A stretch of 64,000 nt of DNA from Mycobacterium sp. 236(2023) (lineage in GTDB: Bacteria > Actinomycetota > Actinomycetes > Mycobacteriales > Mycobacteriaceae), in NCBI RefSeq assembly GCF_029623955.1, contig NZ_JARSBP010000006.1, forward strand, positions 62,001 to 126,000, read 5' to 3'. Under the pieces are notes generated by a model, which was not told where the DNA came from, did no database searches, and saw only the letters and a program-made list of their open reading frames with translations. Shown here one piece after another: positions 1 to 7,975 of the stretch. The position numbers were made by a program, and so were the translations under genes. Within the stretch, counting starts at the first letter, position 1, and every line of letters starts with the position of its first letter.

Positions 1-1296
1 GACAACGAATTGCGCACCAGCGAGAGCGAACTCGCGATCGCCGTCGACGAATTCGGCGAGCAGGACACCGCCGCGTTCACGCGCGCGGTGACCAATGCGC
101 GGACGACGCTGACACAGGCGCTCAACGTGCGCCACATCCTCGACGACGCGGTCCCCGAGACGCCGCAACAGCGGCGCGACCTGCTGACCCGCGTCATCGT
201 GTCCGCCGCGAAAGCCGATCAGGAGCTCGAAGCGCAGCGCGAGGCGTTCGCCGCGCTGCGGGATCTGGTCATCAATGCCCCGACCCGGTTGGACACCCTG
301 ACCCAGCAGATGATCGATCTGACCACCCGGACCGCGCCCGCCGAACAGACGTTGAGTCGACTGAAGTCGCAATTCGCCGAGACCGCACTCGTTTCGGTGG
401 CCGACAACATCGACGAGGCCAAACACCGACTGCAATTCGCCGAGCAGAGCATCTCCACGGCGCGCACCCTGGTCGCGCGGCCCGCGGGCAGCCAGGCTGG
501 GCTGGTCGACGCCATTCATGCCGCGGAGGCCGCGCTCGGCCAGGCCCGCACGCTGCTGGACGCCGTCGATACCGCGTCCACCGATATCAGCCGGGCGGTG
601 GCCGGTCTTCCCGCCGCGATCGCCGACACGCAGAACGGCATCAGCCAGGCCGGCGCCCAACTGGCGAAGGGCAATCTCGCGGTCGCCGATGATCTCAGTG
701 CAGCCAGAGATGCTGCGGTGCAGGCGGTGTCGCATGCGCAGAGCGACGGCAGCGCAGATCCTCTCGGAGCGTTCACGCGGCTCGCGCAGGCCGACGCCGA
801 GCTGGATCGGCTGCTCGCCGACGTCATCCAGGAACGCGAGACCGCCGAACGGCTCAGCCGCACCTTCGACCAGGCCCTTTACACCGCGCAGTCCCGGGTG
901 CGCGCGGTCTCGGACTACATCGACACCCGGCGCGGCGCGATCGGCCCCGAGGCGCGAACCCGGCTGGCCGAAGCGGTGCGTCAACTGCAGGCCGCACGAG
1001 ACAAGCGTGAGACGAACCTCAGTGAGGCCATCGCCCACGCCAACGGTGCGGCCATGCTGGCCTCACAGGCGCAGTCGCTGGCCAACTCAGACGTCACTGC
1101 CGCGCAACGACACTTCAATGGCCCGTACGGCGGCGGGGGCGGTGGCGGTCAGATGGGCGCCGTGATCGGCGGCATCCTGATCGGCAACCTGCTGTCCGGC
1201 GCGATGCGTGGCGGCCTGGGTGGCGGCGGTTTCGGCGGCGGCTTCGGCGGTGGCGGCGGCGGTGGGGGCTGGAGCGGCGGCGGAGGCCGCTTCTAG
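1..1296 (+). CDS. TPM-domain membrane-associated protein, C-terminal part (5' end outside window)
   Basis: The reading frame is already open at base 1, so the N-terminus lies outside the window; about 431 residues remain. What is visible is an Ala/Arg/Gln-rich alpha-helical, coiled-coil-like region over roughly the first 370 residues. It is followed by a short hydrophobic Gly-Ala segment (MGAVIGGILIGNLLSGAM) and a very Gly-rich C-terminus ending in SGGGGRF. This is the layout of the long mycobacterial TPM-domain proteins related to Rv2345, in which an N-terminal TPM domain and a membrane helix precede a coiled-coil region. The TPM domain itself is not in the window, so the family call rests on the tail and on its position beside glyS. 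No enzymatic function can be assigned from this part. It converges on glyS, and the two stop regions overlap by 4 bp. Confidence 0.6.
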   Translation, partial: DNELRTSESELAIAVDEFGEQDTAAFTRAVTNARTTLTQALNVRHILDDAVPETPQQRRDLLTRVIVSAAKADQELEAQREAFAALRDLVINAPTRLDTLTQQMIDLTTRTAPAEQTLSRLKSQFAETALVSVADNIDEAKHRLQFAEQSISTARTLVARPAGSQAGLVDAIHAAEAALGQARTLLDAVDTASTDISRAVAGLPAAIADTQNGISQAGAQLAKGNLAVADDLSAARDAAVQAVSHAQSDGSADPLGAFTRLAQADAELDRLLADVIQERETAERLSRTFDQALYTAQSRVRAVSDYIDTRRGAIGPEARTRLAEAVRQLQAARDKRETNLSEAIAHANGAAMLASQAQSLANSDVTAAQRHFNGPYGGGGGGGQMGAVIGGILIGNLLSGAMRGGLGGGGFGGGFGGGGGGGGWSGGGGRF

Positions 1297-2681
1297 CAGC
1301 CTTTGAGGCGCACCGCGAGGTAGTCGGACACCTCGGACAGCGCCACCCGCTCCTGCGTCATCGCGTCGCGCTCGCGGATCGTGACGGCCTGATCCTCCAG
1401 CGAATCGAAGTCGACCGTGATGCAGAACGGGGTGCCGATCTCATCCTGGCGGCGGTACCGCCGGCCGATGGCGCCCGCATCGTCGAATTCGACGTTCCAC
1501 GACCTCCGCAGCTCGGCAGCCAGATCGCGCGCCTTGGGCGACAGGTCGGCATGCCGCGACAGCGGCAGCACCGCGGCCTTGACCGGCGCCAGTCGCGGAT
1601 CGAGCTTGAGCACCGTGCGCTTGTCGACGCCGCCCTTGGCGTTCGGCGCCTCGTCCTCGTGATAGGCGTCGACCAGAAACGCCATCAGCGAGCGGGTCAG
1701 GCCGGCCGCCGGTTCGATGACGTACGGCACGTACCTCGTATCGTTGGCCTGATCGTAGAACGACAGGTCGACGCCGGAATGCTCTGAGTGCGTGGACAAG
1801 TCGAAGTTCGTCCGGTTGGCGATGCCTTCGAGTTCACCCCACGGGTTGCCCGTGAAGCCGAACTTGTATTCGATGTCGGTGGTGCCCGCCGAGTAGTGCG
1901 ACAGCTTCTCCAGCGGATGCTCGTAGAGCCGCAGATTCTCGGGGTTGATGCCCAGATCGACATACCACTGGAAGCGGGTGTCGATCCAGTACTGGTGCCA
2001 CTCCTTCGCCGAGTCCGGTTCGACGAAGAACTCCATCTCCATCTGCTCGAACTCGCGGGTGCGGAAGATGAAGTTGCCCGGGGTGATCTCGTTGCGGAAG
2101 CTCTTGCCGATCTGGCCGATACCGAACGGTGGCTTCTTGCGCGCGGTGGTCACCACGTTGGCGAAGTTGACGAAGATGCCCTGCGCGGTCTCGGGGCGCA
2201 GGTAGTGCAGGCCCTCCTCGGACTCGATCGGTCCGAGGTAGGTCTTGAGCATCATGTTGAAGTCGCGGGGCTCGGTCCACTGACCCTTGGTTCCGCAGTC
2301 GGGGCAGACGATCTCGTCCATCGGCACCGAATCGGGATCGTCAAGGCCCTTCTTGAGGGCGTACGCCTCCTGCATGTGGTCCTGCCGGTGCCGCTTGTGG
2401 CAGTTCAGGCACTCGACCAGCGGGTCGTTGAACACTGCGACGTGGCCGGAGGCGACCCACACCTGGCGCGGCAGGATGATGGCGCTGTCGAGGCCGACGA
2501 CGTCATCGCGGCCCGTGACGACGGACCGCCACCACTGGCGCTTGATGTTCTCCTTGAGCTCGACACCCAGTGGCCCGTAGTCCCAGGCAGATTTGGTGCC
2601 GCCGTAGATCTCGCCGGATTGGAAGACGAGGCCACGACGTTTCGCCAGGTTTGCAACGGTATCGATGATCGAGGGTGCCAC
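1293..2681 (-). CDS. glyS: Glycyl-tRNA synthetase (eukaryotic-type alpha2 class II)
   Basis: This enzyme charges tRNA-Gly in the cytoplasm. The protein opens with PSIIDTVANLAKRRGLVFQS and contains class II motifs, including the RPETAQGIF stretch and the motif 2 region FRNEITPGNFIFRTREFEQME. A Cys4 zinc-binding set (CLNCHKRH and CPDCGTKG) is also present. From the GTG at 2681 it is 462 residues, essentially the length of the M. tuberculosis enzyme. The frame extends further upstream to 2981, but that extension is Arg-rich, lies opposite the smtB promoter and gene, and has no family similarity, so I placed the start at 2681. It is transcribed divergently from smtB, with 86 bp between the two starts. 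Confidence 0.95.
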   Translation of the reverse strand: MAPSIIDTVANLAKRRGLVFQSGEIYGGTKSAWDYGPLGVELKENIKRQWWRSVVTGRDDVVGLDSAIILPRQVWVASGHVAVFNDPLVECLNCHKRHRQDHMQEAYALKKGLDDPDSVPMDEIVCPDCGTKGQWTEPRDFNMMLKTYLGPIESEEGLHYLRPETAQGIFVNFANVVTTARKKPPFGIGQIGKSFRNEITPGNFIFRTREFEQMEMEFFVEPDSAKEWHQYWIDTRFQWYVDLGINPENLRLYEHPLEKLSHYSAGTTDIEYKFGFTGNPWGELEGIANRTNFDLSTHSEHSGVDLSFYDQANDTRYVPYVIEPAAGLTRSLMAFLVDAYHEDEAPNAKGGVDKRTVLKLDPRLAPVKAAVLPLSRHADLSPKARDLAAELRRSWNVEFDDAGAIGRRYRRQDEIGTPFCITVDFDSLEDQAVTIRERDAMTQERVALSEVSDYLAVRLKGC

Positions 2682-2731
2682 GGGTTGACAGCGTAGCGAG
2701 GCCGAGACGGCGATTCGAACGATATCCCCAG

Positions 2732-2759
2732 TTGACATGCATGGTTGCGCATGTATCGT
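2732..2759 (+). promoter_or_regulatory. smtB-furB promoter with candidate SmtB operator
   Basis: TTGACA (2732-2737) and TATCGT (2754-2759) are separated by 16 bp and form a good sigma-A-type promoter. Between and overlapping them is the inverted repeat ACATGC-N8-GCATGT (2735-2754), which resembles the imperfect palindromes bound by ArsR/SmtB regulators. The -10 ends only 8 bases before the ATG at 2768, so the transcript is probably leaderless. The arrangement suggests direct autorepression by promoter occlusion; this is inferred from position. Confidence 0.65.
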
Positions 2760-2767
2760 GGTACCTA

Positions 2768-3130
2768 ATGAAAACCGTTTCCAGTATGGCCGATTCGTCG
2801 GACGTCCATGACCACGGTGGCGCGTCAGCTGTCGAACTGCCGTCCCGCGCGGTCCTCGACACCGCCGGAGATCTGCTGCGCGCGCTGGCCGCACCGATAC
2901 GCATCGCGATCGTGCTGCAGCTGCGCGAAGGCGCGCGGTGCGTCCACGAACTCGTCGACAGCCTCGACGTACCCCAGCCACTGGTCAGCCAGCACCTGCG
3001 CATCCTGAAGTCGGCCGGCGTCGTCGAGGGTTCTCGGTCGGGCCGAGAAGTGTTGTACCGCTTGGCTGATCATCATCTGACCGACATCGTGGTCGCCGCG
3101 GTGACGCACGCCGCCGAGGACACCGAATGA
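2768..3130 (+). CDS. smtB: ArsR/SmtB-family zinc-responsive repressor
   Basis: This is a 120-residue winged-helix metalloregulator that in mycobacteria represses its own operon with furB when zinc is low. The ArsR fold is clear: LLRALAAPIRIAIVLQLREGARCVHELVDSL, then the recognition helix PQPLVSQHLRILKSAGVVEGSRSG and the wing REVLYRLADHHLTDIV. The C-terminal DHHLTDIV..HAAE supplies the alpha-5-type zinc ligands typical of SmtB. I chose the ATG at 2768 because it lies just after a strong -10 (leaderless). The frame is open 31 residues further upstream, but that part would cover the promoter. An internal ATG at 2786 is an alternative. Its stop overlaps the furB start (ATGA), so the two genes are translationally coupled. 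Confidence 0.9.
   Translation: MKTVSSMADSSDVHDHGGASAVELPSRAVLDTAGDLLRALAAPIRIAIVLQLREGARCVHELVDSLDVPQPLVSQHLRILKSAGVVEGSRSGREVLYRLADHHLTDIVVAAVTHAAEDTE
2769..2783 (+). promoter_or_regulatory. Possible Zur-box-like palindrome over the smtB start
   Basis: TGAAAACCGTTTCCA matches 12 of 15 positions of a TGAAAATCATTTTCA-type mycobacterial Zur core as I remember it, and it overlaps the smtB initiation codon. Part of the resemblance may come from the coding sequence itself. If bound, Zur would add feedback on the operon that encodes it. This is a weak candidate. Confidence 0.25.
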
Positions 3131-3525
3131 CCGCCGAAGGCCGCGCCACGCGCCAACGGGCCGCAATTCGCGCACTCCTGGACAAGACCAGCGATTTCCG
3201 CTCGGCCCAGGAACTGCACGACGACCTCCGCCAGCGCGGCGAGGGCGTCGGCCTGACCACCGTCTACCGCACGCTGCAGCAGATGGCGGCGGCCGGCGTG
3301 CTCGACACGCTGCGCACCGACACCGGCGAATCGGTATATCGGCGCTGCTCAGACGATCACCACCACCACCTGGTCTGCCGGATCTGCGGTTCGACGGTCG
3401 AAATCCAGGGTGACCACGTCGAGAACTGGGCCTCAGAGGTCGCCGCTAGCCACGGTTTCTCCGACATCCGGCACACCATCGAGATCTTCGGCGTGTGCAG
3501 CGGCTGCGCGGCCGCGGGCAATTAG
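3127..3525 (+). CDS. furB: Fur-family zinc uptake regulator (Zur/FurB)
   Basis: This 132-residue protein represses zinc uptake and zinc-independent ribosomal protein genes when zinc is replete. The N-terminal winged helix runs through RATRQRAAIRALLDKTSDFRSAQELHDDL and the recognition region GLTTVYRTLQQMAAAGVLD. The C-terminal dimerisation and metal domain shows the DDHHHHLVCRICG segment and a CSGC pair near the end. These give the two CxxC structural zinc pairs and the His-rich regulatory site typical of the family. The ATG overlaps the smtB stop by 4 bp, so it is the second gene of the SmtB-controlled operon. The gene order smtB-furB after glyS is the same as in M. tuberculosis. Confidence 0.95.
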   Translation: MTAEGRATRQRAAIRALLDKTSDFRSAQELHDDLRQRGEGVGLTTVYRTLQQMAAAGVLDTLRTDTGESVYRRCSDDHHHHLVCRICGSTVEIQGDHVENWASEVAASHGFSDIRHTIEIFGVCSGCAAAGN

Positions 3526-3713
3526 CGCTTCTTCATCCCGCGCCAGCCCACGAGCGCGATCAGCAAACCGCCGATCGCGATGAGCGGTCCCAGAACCGAC
3601 CAGGTGGTGGTGCTGCTCATCGGACTGCCCTGCACCGCGCCGAAACCCTGAAGCGCGAACAGAAGACCGAACAGAGCGACGACGACGCCGACGATGACCA
3701 TGGCGATACGCAT
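3522..3713 (-). CDS. Small two-helix membrane protein
   Basis: This is a 63-residue hydrophobic protein. It has an N-terminal membrane helix (MVIVGVVVALFGLLFALQGF), a short polar loop GSPMSSTTTW, a second helix (LGPLIAIGGLLIALVGW) and a basic tail ending in GMKKR. Both ends are probably cytoplasmic. I do not recognise a named family, although small proteins of this shape are common in mycobacteria. It converges on furB with a 4-bp overlap of the stop regions and lies 10 bp downstream of the next minus-strand gene, so it is probably co-transcribed with the uppS cluster. Confidence 0.7.
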   Translation of the reverse strand: MRIAMVIVGVVVALFGLLFALQGFGAVQGSPMSSTTTWSVLGPLIAIGGLLIALVGWRGMKKR

Positions 3714-3723
3714 GACATCGACC

Positions 3724-4131
3724 CTAGGCGGTCAGCGCGTTCCGCACATCGGTGCCGGTCGCCAGCACCATGAGGACCAGCGTCCGCAGCGCGTCATCGG
3801 TCAGACCGGCCGCCGGAAAGTTGTAGCGCAACAGGACGTCACCGGTCTTCTTCGAATTGCCCTTCACGGCACCGCTCTTCTCCACCAGAGACACCGTGCC
3901 CAGCAGAGTGTCGTGGGCATGTTTGGCCACTCTGGCGCGAATCTTGCTGTCCAACGGCAGATCCCAGGCCAGCACCTGCGTCAGCGACACCAGATCGAGA
4001 TCCTCGGCGATGGTCACCACCCGCAGCGACGCGAACGTCGCGTCGTGCTGCACCGTCAACGCACCGTCGTCCTCCCGTGTCACGGGCAGGATCTCGGCGA
4101 GGACGACCGCCAGTCGCTCCGAAAGTTCCAT
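3724..4131 (-). CDS. Conserved hypothetical protein (Rv2360c-like)
   Basis: This is a soluble protein of about 135 residues starting MELSERLAVVLAEILPVTREDDG. It has no signal peptide, membrane segment or catalytic motif that I recognise. Its middle part, TFASLRVVTIAEDLDLVSLTQVLAWDLPLD, resembles type III secretion chaperone-like (YbjN-type) sensory folds seen in actinobacterial conserved hypotheticals, but this is only an impression. The longer frame to 4239 was rejected because the ATG at 4131 gives the expected length, and the extra residues would overlap the C-terminal coding part of uppS. It sits 7 bp after uppS, in the same place as Rv2360c in M. tuberculosis. Confidence 0.75.
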   Translation of the reverse strand: MELSERLAVVLAEILPVTREDDGALTVQHDATFASLRVVTIAEDLDLVSLTQVLAWDLPLDSKIRARVAKHAHDTLLGTVSLVEKSGAVKGNSKKTGDVLLRYNFPAAGLTDDALRTLVLMVLATGTDVRNALTA

Positions 4132-4138
4132 CGGTGTC

Positions 4139-5017
4139 CTACGCGCGACCGAAGCGCCGGTTGCGGTGGACGTATTCCTCGCAGGCGGCCCACAGGTCGC
4201 GACGGTCGTAGTCCGGCCAGAGCTTGTCCTGGAAGACATATTCGGCGTAGGCGGCCTGCCACAACAGGAAGTTGCTCGCCCGCTGCTCCCCCGACGTCCG
4301 GATGAACAGGTCGACGTCGGGGATGTCGGCGCGATGCAGATGCTTGGCGAACTGCGCTTCGCTGATCCGCCCGGGCTTGACCTTGCCGTCGACCGCCTGC
4401 TGTGCGAGTTCGCGTGTGGCCTCGATGATTTCGGTACGACCGCCGTAGTTCACGCAGTAGTTGATGGTGATGACGTCGTTGTCGACGGTCATCTGCTCGG
4501 CGATGTCGAATTCCTTGATGACGCTGCTCCACATGCGCGGGCGCGAACCGACCCAGCGCATCCGCACACCCATGTCATTGAGATTCTCCCGCCTGCGGCG
4601 CACCACCTCGCGGTTGAAGCCCATCAGGAACCGCACCTCCTCGGTGCTGCGCTTCCAGTTCTCCGTCGAAAACGCATACACCGTGAGGTGTTTGATGCCG
4701 ATCTCGATGGCGCCGCAGGTGATGTCGATCAGGACCGCCTCGCCCATCTTGTGGCCCTCCGTGCGGCCGAGCCCGCGCTGCGTGGCCCACCGGCCGTTAC
4801 CGTCCATCACCACCGCGACGTGGTTGGGCACCTGGTCGGCCGGGATCTGCGGCGCAGCTTCTTTGGACGTGTGCTGCGGCGGGCGGGCGAACTTCCCGTT
4901 CGTACCTGCCGGGATCTCGGGAAAGACGACCGGCCAGGTCGACGTGTCCGGGAAGACGGGATAGTCGTCAGGCGCCGGGGGCAGCTGTGGGTAGCTGCTC
5001 TTCCGTTTGGTTGCCAT
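4139..5017 (-). CDS. uppS: Long-chain (Z)-isoprenyl diphosphate synthase (decaprenyl diphosphate synthase)
   Basis: This enzyme elongates an allylic diphosphate with isopentenyl diphosphate in cis. In mycobacteria it yields decaprenyl diphosphate, the lipid carrier for peptidoglycan and arabinogalactan synthesis. It is 292 residues, close to Rv2361c. The catalytic segment PNHVAVVMDGNGRWA holds the essential Asp that binds magnesium and diphosphate. YAFSTENWKRS and the C-terminal DLFIRTSGEQRASNFLLWQAAYAEYVF are conserved substrate-site motifs. A hydrophilic N-terminal extension of about 60 residues, rich in Pro, precedes the core as in other mycobacterial homologues. The start overlaps the end of recO by 50 bp, indicating coupled expression. 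Confidence 0.95.
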   Translation of the reverse strand: MATKRKSSYPQLPPAPDDYPVFPDTSTWPVVFPEIPAGTNGKFARPPQHTSKEAAPQIPADQVPNHVAVVMDGNGRWATQRGLGRTEGHKMGEAVLIDITCGAIEIGIKHLTVYAFSTENWKRSTEEVRFLMGFNREVVRRRRENLNDMGVRMRWVGSRPRMWSSVIKEFDIAEQMTVDNDVITINYCVNYGGRTEIIEATRELAQQAVDGKVKPGRISEAQFAKHLHRADIPDVDLFIRTSGEQRASNFLLWQAAYAEYVFQDKLWPDYDRRDLWAACEEYVHRNRRFGRA

Positions 5018-5786
5018 GCGCCATATCCTGCCTGATGGTCTGACCCGGCATATGCGCCACCCGCTCCACCAGCGGCAGCGTGCGCAGCTGACGTTCGAGG
5101 TGCCACTGCAGATGGGCGGCGACCAACCCGCTCGCCTGACTGCGGTGCGACGCAGTCGAGAGCTGCGCGTGATCCCAGTCGCCCTCGTAGAGGGCAGCCA
5201 TCAGGTCCAGCACCCCCTGCGGCGGCGTCGCCGATCCGGACGGACGGCAATGCACACACACGCTTCCGCCCGCGGCGACGTGAAACGCCCGGTGCGGTCC
5301 CGGCGCGGCACACCGCGCGCATTCGGTCAGAGCAGGCGCCCATCCCGCGACACCCATCGCGCGCAACAGGTAGGCGTCGAGGAGGAGTTCGCGGGGACGG
5401 GTGCCGTCGGCGACGGCACGCAGCGCGGCAACGGTCAGCTTGTGCAGCGCGGGCGCCGGCGCACGCTCCTCTCCCGCGAGGCGCTCGGCGGTCTCCAGCA
5501 TTGCGCAGGCACTGGTGTAGCGGCCGTAGTCGCTGACGATGTCGGAGGCGAACGCGTCGATGGCCTGGACCTGGGTGACGATGTCGAGGTTGCGGCCGGG
5601 GTGAAGCTGAACGTCGATGTGCGCGAACGGTTCCAGCCGCGCGCCGAACTTGCTGCGGGTGCGCCGCACCCCTTTGGCCACCGCCCGCACCAGGCCGTGA
5701 TCGCGAGTCAGAAGACTCACGATCCGGTCGGCTTCACCGAGCTTGTGCTGGCGAAGCACCACAGCTCGATCCCGGTACAGACGCAT
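4968..5786 (-). CDS. recO: DNA repair protein RecO
   Basis: RecO binds SSB and RecR and helps load RecA during gap repair. The protein is 272 residues. It starts with the OB-fold signature MRLYRDRAVVLRQHKLGEADRIVSLLTRDHGLVRAVAKGVRRT and carries a C-terminal zinc-finger-like segment CARCAAPGPHRAFHVAAGGSVCVHC. The last 20 or so residues, after HMPGQTIRQ, are poorly conserved and overlap uppS. It is the first gene of the recO-uppS-hypothetical minus-strand group and is divergent from the amidase gene. Confidence 0.92.
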   Translation of the reverse strand: MRLYRDRAVVLRQHKLGEADRIVSLLTRDHGLVRAVAKGVRRTRSKFGARLEPFAHIDVQLHPGRNLDIVTQVQAIDAFASDIVSDYGRYTSACAMLETAERLAGEERAPAPALHKLTVAALRAVADGTRPRELLLDAYLLRAMGVAGWAPALTECARCAAPGPHRAFHVAAGGSVCVHCRPSGSATPPQGVLDLMAALYEGDWDHAQLSTASHRSQASGLVAAHLQWHLERQLRTLPLVERVAHMPGQTIRQDMAHGNQTEEQLPTAAPGA

Positions 5787-5835
5787 CGGGCCAGTCTCCC
5801 ACTCCCGGGGGACGTTTTCCGGTCCGCAGCGCCGA

Positions 5836-5841
5836 TATTGT
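5836..5841 (+). promoter_or_regulatory. Candidate -10 element for amiA2
   Basis: TATTGT ends 8 bp before the ATG at 5850 (5 bp before the GTG at 5847). It is the only AT-rich hexamer between the divergent recO and amidase starts. It fits a leaderless or near-leaderless transcript, which is common in mycobacteria. Confidence 0.4.
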
Positions 5842-5849
5842 TGTAAGTG

Positions 5850-7373
5850 ATGGTCGACTCCTCCCCTCCCCGCCGTTCCCCCGCCCGATTGCCCACAGCG
5901 CTGATACCCACAGTGGGCAACCAGTTGTTTCAGCTCGCCAGTGGCAACGCCACATCCGTTGACCTGGTGCGGCGGTCACTGACCGCGATCGAGGCCAGCC
6001 AGCCCACCCTCAACGCGTTCCGGGTCGTGTTCACCGAAAAGGCGCTCGCCGACGCGGCCGAGGCCGATCGCCGACGCGCCGCGGGCGCCGACGTGTCCAA
6101 ACAGCCGCTGCTCGGCATCCCGATCGCCGTCAAGGACGATGTCGACGTCGCCGGCGTACCGACCCGCTTCGGAGCCGACGGGGAGTTTCCCGACGCCACC
6201 GCCGACGCCGAGGTGGTGCGCAGGCTGCGTGCCGCGGGCGCGGTGATCGTCGGCAAGACCAACACGTGCGAACTCGGCCAGTGGCCGTTCACGAGCGGGC
6301 CCGCGTTCGGCCACACCCGTAACCCGTGGTCGCGTGACCACACCCCGGGTGGTTCCTCGGGTGGCAGCGCCGCAGCGGTGGCCGCCGGGCTCGTCGCCGC
6401 CGCGATCGGTTCCGACGGTGCAGGCAGCGTGCGCATCCCCGCGGCGTGGACGCATCTGGTCGGCATCAAACCGCAGCGTGGACGCATCTCGACGTGGCCG
6501 TTGCCGGAGGCGTTCAACGGCATCACCGTCAACGGTGTCCTCGCGCGCACCGTGTCCGACGCGGCGCTGGTGCTCGACGCGGCGTCCGGGAACGCAGCCG
6601 GTGACCTGCACACCCCGCCGCCGGTGCAAGTGTCCGACTATGTGTCGCGGGCGCCCGGGCCACTGCGGGTCGCGATGTCGACGAAGTTCCCGTTCACCGG
6701 CTTCCGCGCCCGCCTGCACCCCGAGATCCGCTCGGCGCTGGAGGACGTCGCCGACCAGCTGGTCCAACTCGGCCACACCATCGTCGCCGCCGACCCGGAC
6801 TACAACCTGCGGATGTCGTGGAACTTCCTGTCCCGCTCCACATCCGGGATTCCCGAGTGGATGGACCGCCTCGGCCGCGGCGCCACGTGGGACAAACGCA
6901 CTCAGTCCAACGCCCGGATGGGGTGGCTGCTGTCGCAGAACACGCTGCGTAAAGCCCGCGCCCACGAAGCCGCCACGCAGCAGCGCATGGGATGGATCTT
7001 CAACCTCGCCGATGTCGTCCTGGCCCCGACGACAGCTCTGCCACCGCCCAGGGTGGAGGCGTTCGACCAGCTCAGCGGAATGGCGACCGACCGGATGATG
7101 ATTCAGGCGTGCCCGGTGACGTGGCCGTGGAATCTACTGGGCTGGCCGTCGATCAATGTGCCCGCGGGTTTCACCTCCGACGGCCTTCCGATCGGGGTTC
7201 AGCTCATGGGGCCCGAGAACAGCGAACCGCTGCTCGTGTCGCTGGCTGCCGCGCTCGAGGCGATCAACGGCTGGGCGACGCATCAACCGGAGAACTGGTG
7301 GGCTCCTGCTCCGCCGCCGGTGCCCGCCCCGAATCTGACAGCTCCGGACTCGGTGAGCGGCCAGGTCGCGTAA
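5850..7373 (+). CDS. amiA2: Amidase-signature-family amidase
   Basis: This enzyme hydrolyses a carboxamide to the acid and ammonia; the natural substrate is unknown. It is about 507 residues with the amidase signature fold. The catalytic Lys is in GIPIAVKDDVDVAG, and the Gly/Ser-rich signature is NPWSRDHTPGGSSGGSAAAVAAG. The Ser-cisSer-Lys triad is completed by the nucleophile region GSDGAGSVRIPAAWTHLVGIKP. There is no signal peptide. A GTG three bases upstream is an alternative start. The gene occupies the position of Rv2363 (amiA2), between recO and era. A second amidase of the same superfamily is encoded at 58185. Confidence 0.88.
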   Translation: MVDSSPPRRSPARLPTALIPTVGNQLFQLASGNATSVDLVRRSLTAIEASQPTLNAFRVVFTEKALADAAEADRRRAAGADVSKQPLLGIPIAVKDDVDVAGVPTRFGADGEFPDATADAEVVRRLRAAGAVIVGKTNTCELGQWPFTSGPAFGHTRNPWSRDHTPGGSSGGSAAAVAAGLVAAAIGSDGAGSVRIPAAWTHLVGIKPQRGRISTWPLPEAFNGITVNGVLARTVSDAALVLDAASGNAAGDLHTPPPVQVSDYVSRAPGPLRVAMSTKFPFTGFRARLHPEIRSALEDVADQLVQLGHTIVAADPDYNLRMSWNFLSRSTSGIPEWMDRLGRGATWDKRTQSNARMGWLLSQNTLRKARAHEAATQQRMGWIFNLADVVLAPTTALPPPRVEAFDQLSGMATDRMMIQACPVTWPWNLLGWPSINVPAGFTSDGLPIGVQLMGPENSEPLLVSLAAALEAINGWATHQPENWWAPAPPPVPAPNLTAPDSVSGQVA

Positions 7374-7383
7374 TCTCCCGGCT

Positions 7384-7869
7384 GTGACCGTGAACAGGAT
7401 TGTGCGCACGCTGCCGGCGGTGGCGCTGGTGGGCGCCGCGGTCGCGGGCATGCCGGCGGCTCAGGCCGACAACCGGCGCCTCAACGAGAGTGTCGCGGTG
7501 AACGTCTACACGATCCAGCACAAGGCCGGCTGCGAGACCGATCTCAAGATCAACCCGCAACTGCAGTTGGCCGCCGAATGGCATGCCAGAGATGTGCTGA
7601 ACAACCGTGCCCTCAACGGTGACATCGGTTCCGACGGATCCACCGCCCAGGTCCGCGCGAACAACGCCGGCTTCGTCGGCACGGTCGCCGAGACCGTGGC
7701 GATCAACCCGGCCCTGGCCATCAGCGGCATCGAGATTCTCAACCAGTGGTACTACCGGCCGGACTACATGGCGATCATGTCGAACTGTGCCAACACGCAG
7801 ATCGGGGTCTGGTCGGAGAACGCCTTCGACCGCTCCGTTGTGGTCGCGGTCTACGGCCAGCCGGGGTAG
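7384..7869 (+). CDS. Secreted CAP (SCP/PR-1)-domain protein
   Basis: This 161-residue exported protein has an N-terminal signal peptide (RTLPAVALVGAAVAGMPAAQA, cleavage after about residue 28). It then has a compact CAP/SCP-like domain: LNESVAVNVYTIQHKAGC near the start, LQLAAEWHARDVLNNRALNGD with the CAP His, AETVAINP, and a closing VAVYGQ strand. Two Cys residues (in KAGCETD and MSNCANT) could form a disulfide. Its function is unknown. Small one-domain CAP proteins of this kind are common in mycobacteria, and the call is based on the fold pattern. It starts with a GTG 10 bp after the amidase gene and is probably co-transcribed with it. It has no counterpart between amiA2 and era in M. tuberculosis. 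Confidence 0.75.
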   Translation: MTVNRIVRTLPAVALVGAAVAGMPAAQADNRRLNESVAVNVYTIQHKAGCETDLKINPQLQLAAEWHARDVLNNRALNGDIGSDGSTAQVRANNAGFVGTVAETVAINPALAISGIEILNQWYYRPDYMAIMSNCANTQIGVWSENAFDRSVVVAVYGQPG

Positions 7870-7934
7870 CGTCCCGGCGCGATTTCGGCGCACTTCGCCA
7901 ACGTCACGTTGTCCAACTACGCCCGAATCGCAGG

Positions 7935-7970
7935 CTAAAGGCCCAGCCGCCCACAGTGTTTCGGGTCGCG
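7935..7970. repeat. Imperfect direct repeat: copy of the era 3' end (distal copy)
   Basis: This 36-base stretch matches the last 36 bases of era (9540-9575) at all but six positions, in the same orientation. Read on the minus strand it encodes RDPKHCGRLGL followed by TAG, against RDPKQLGRLGF-TAG at the true era terminus, so even the reading frame and stop are kept. The two copies flank the PE-PPE gene. Confidence 0.8.
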
Positions 7971-7975
7971 GGCGT

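Noticed and set aside
1130..1296. Gly-rich C-terminus as a PE_PGRS protein
   Set aside because: It lacks GGAGGx repeats and a PE domain. Gly-rich tails are normal for TPM-domain proteins.
2682..2981. 100-residue N-terminal extension of glyS
   Set aside because: Arg-rich, unlike the family, and it would run through the smtB gene and promoter. The GTG at 2681 gives the normal length.
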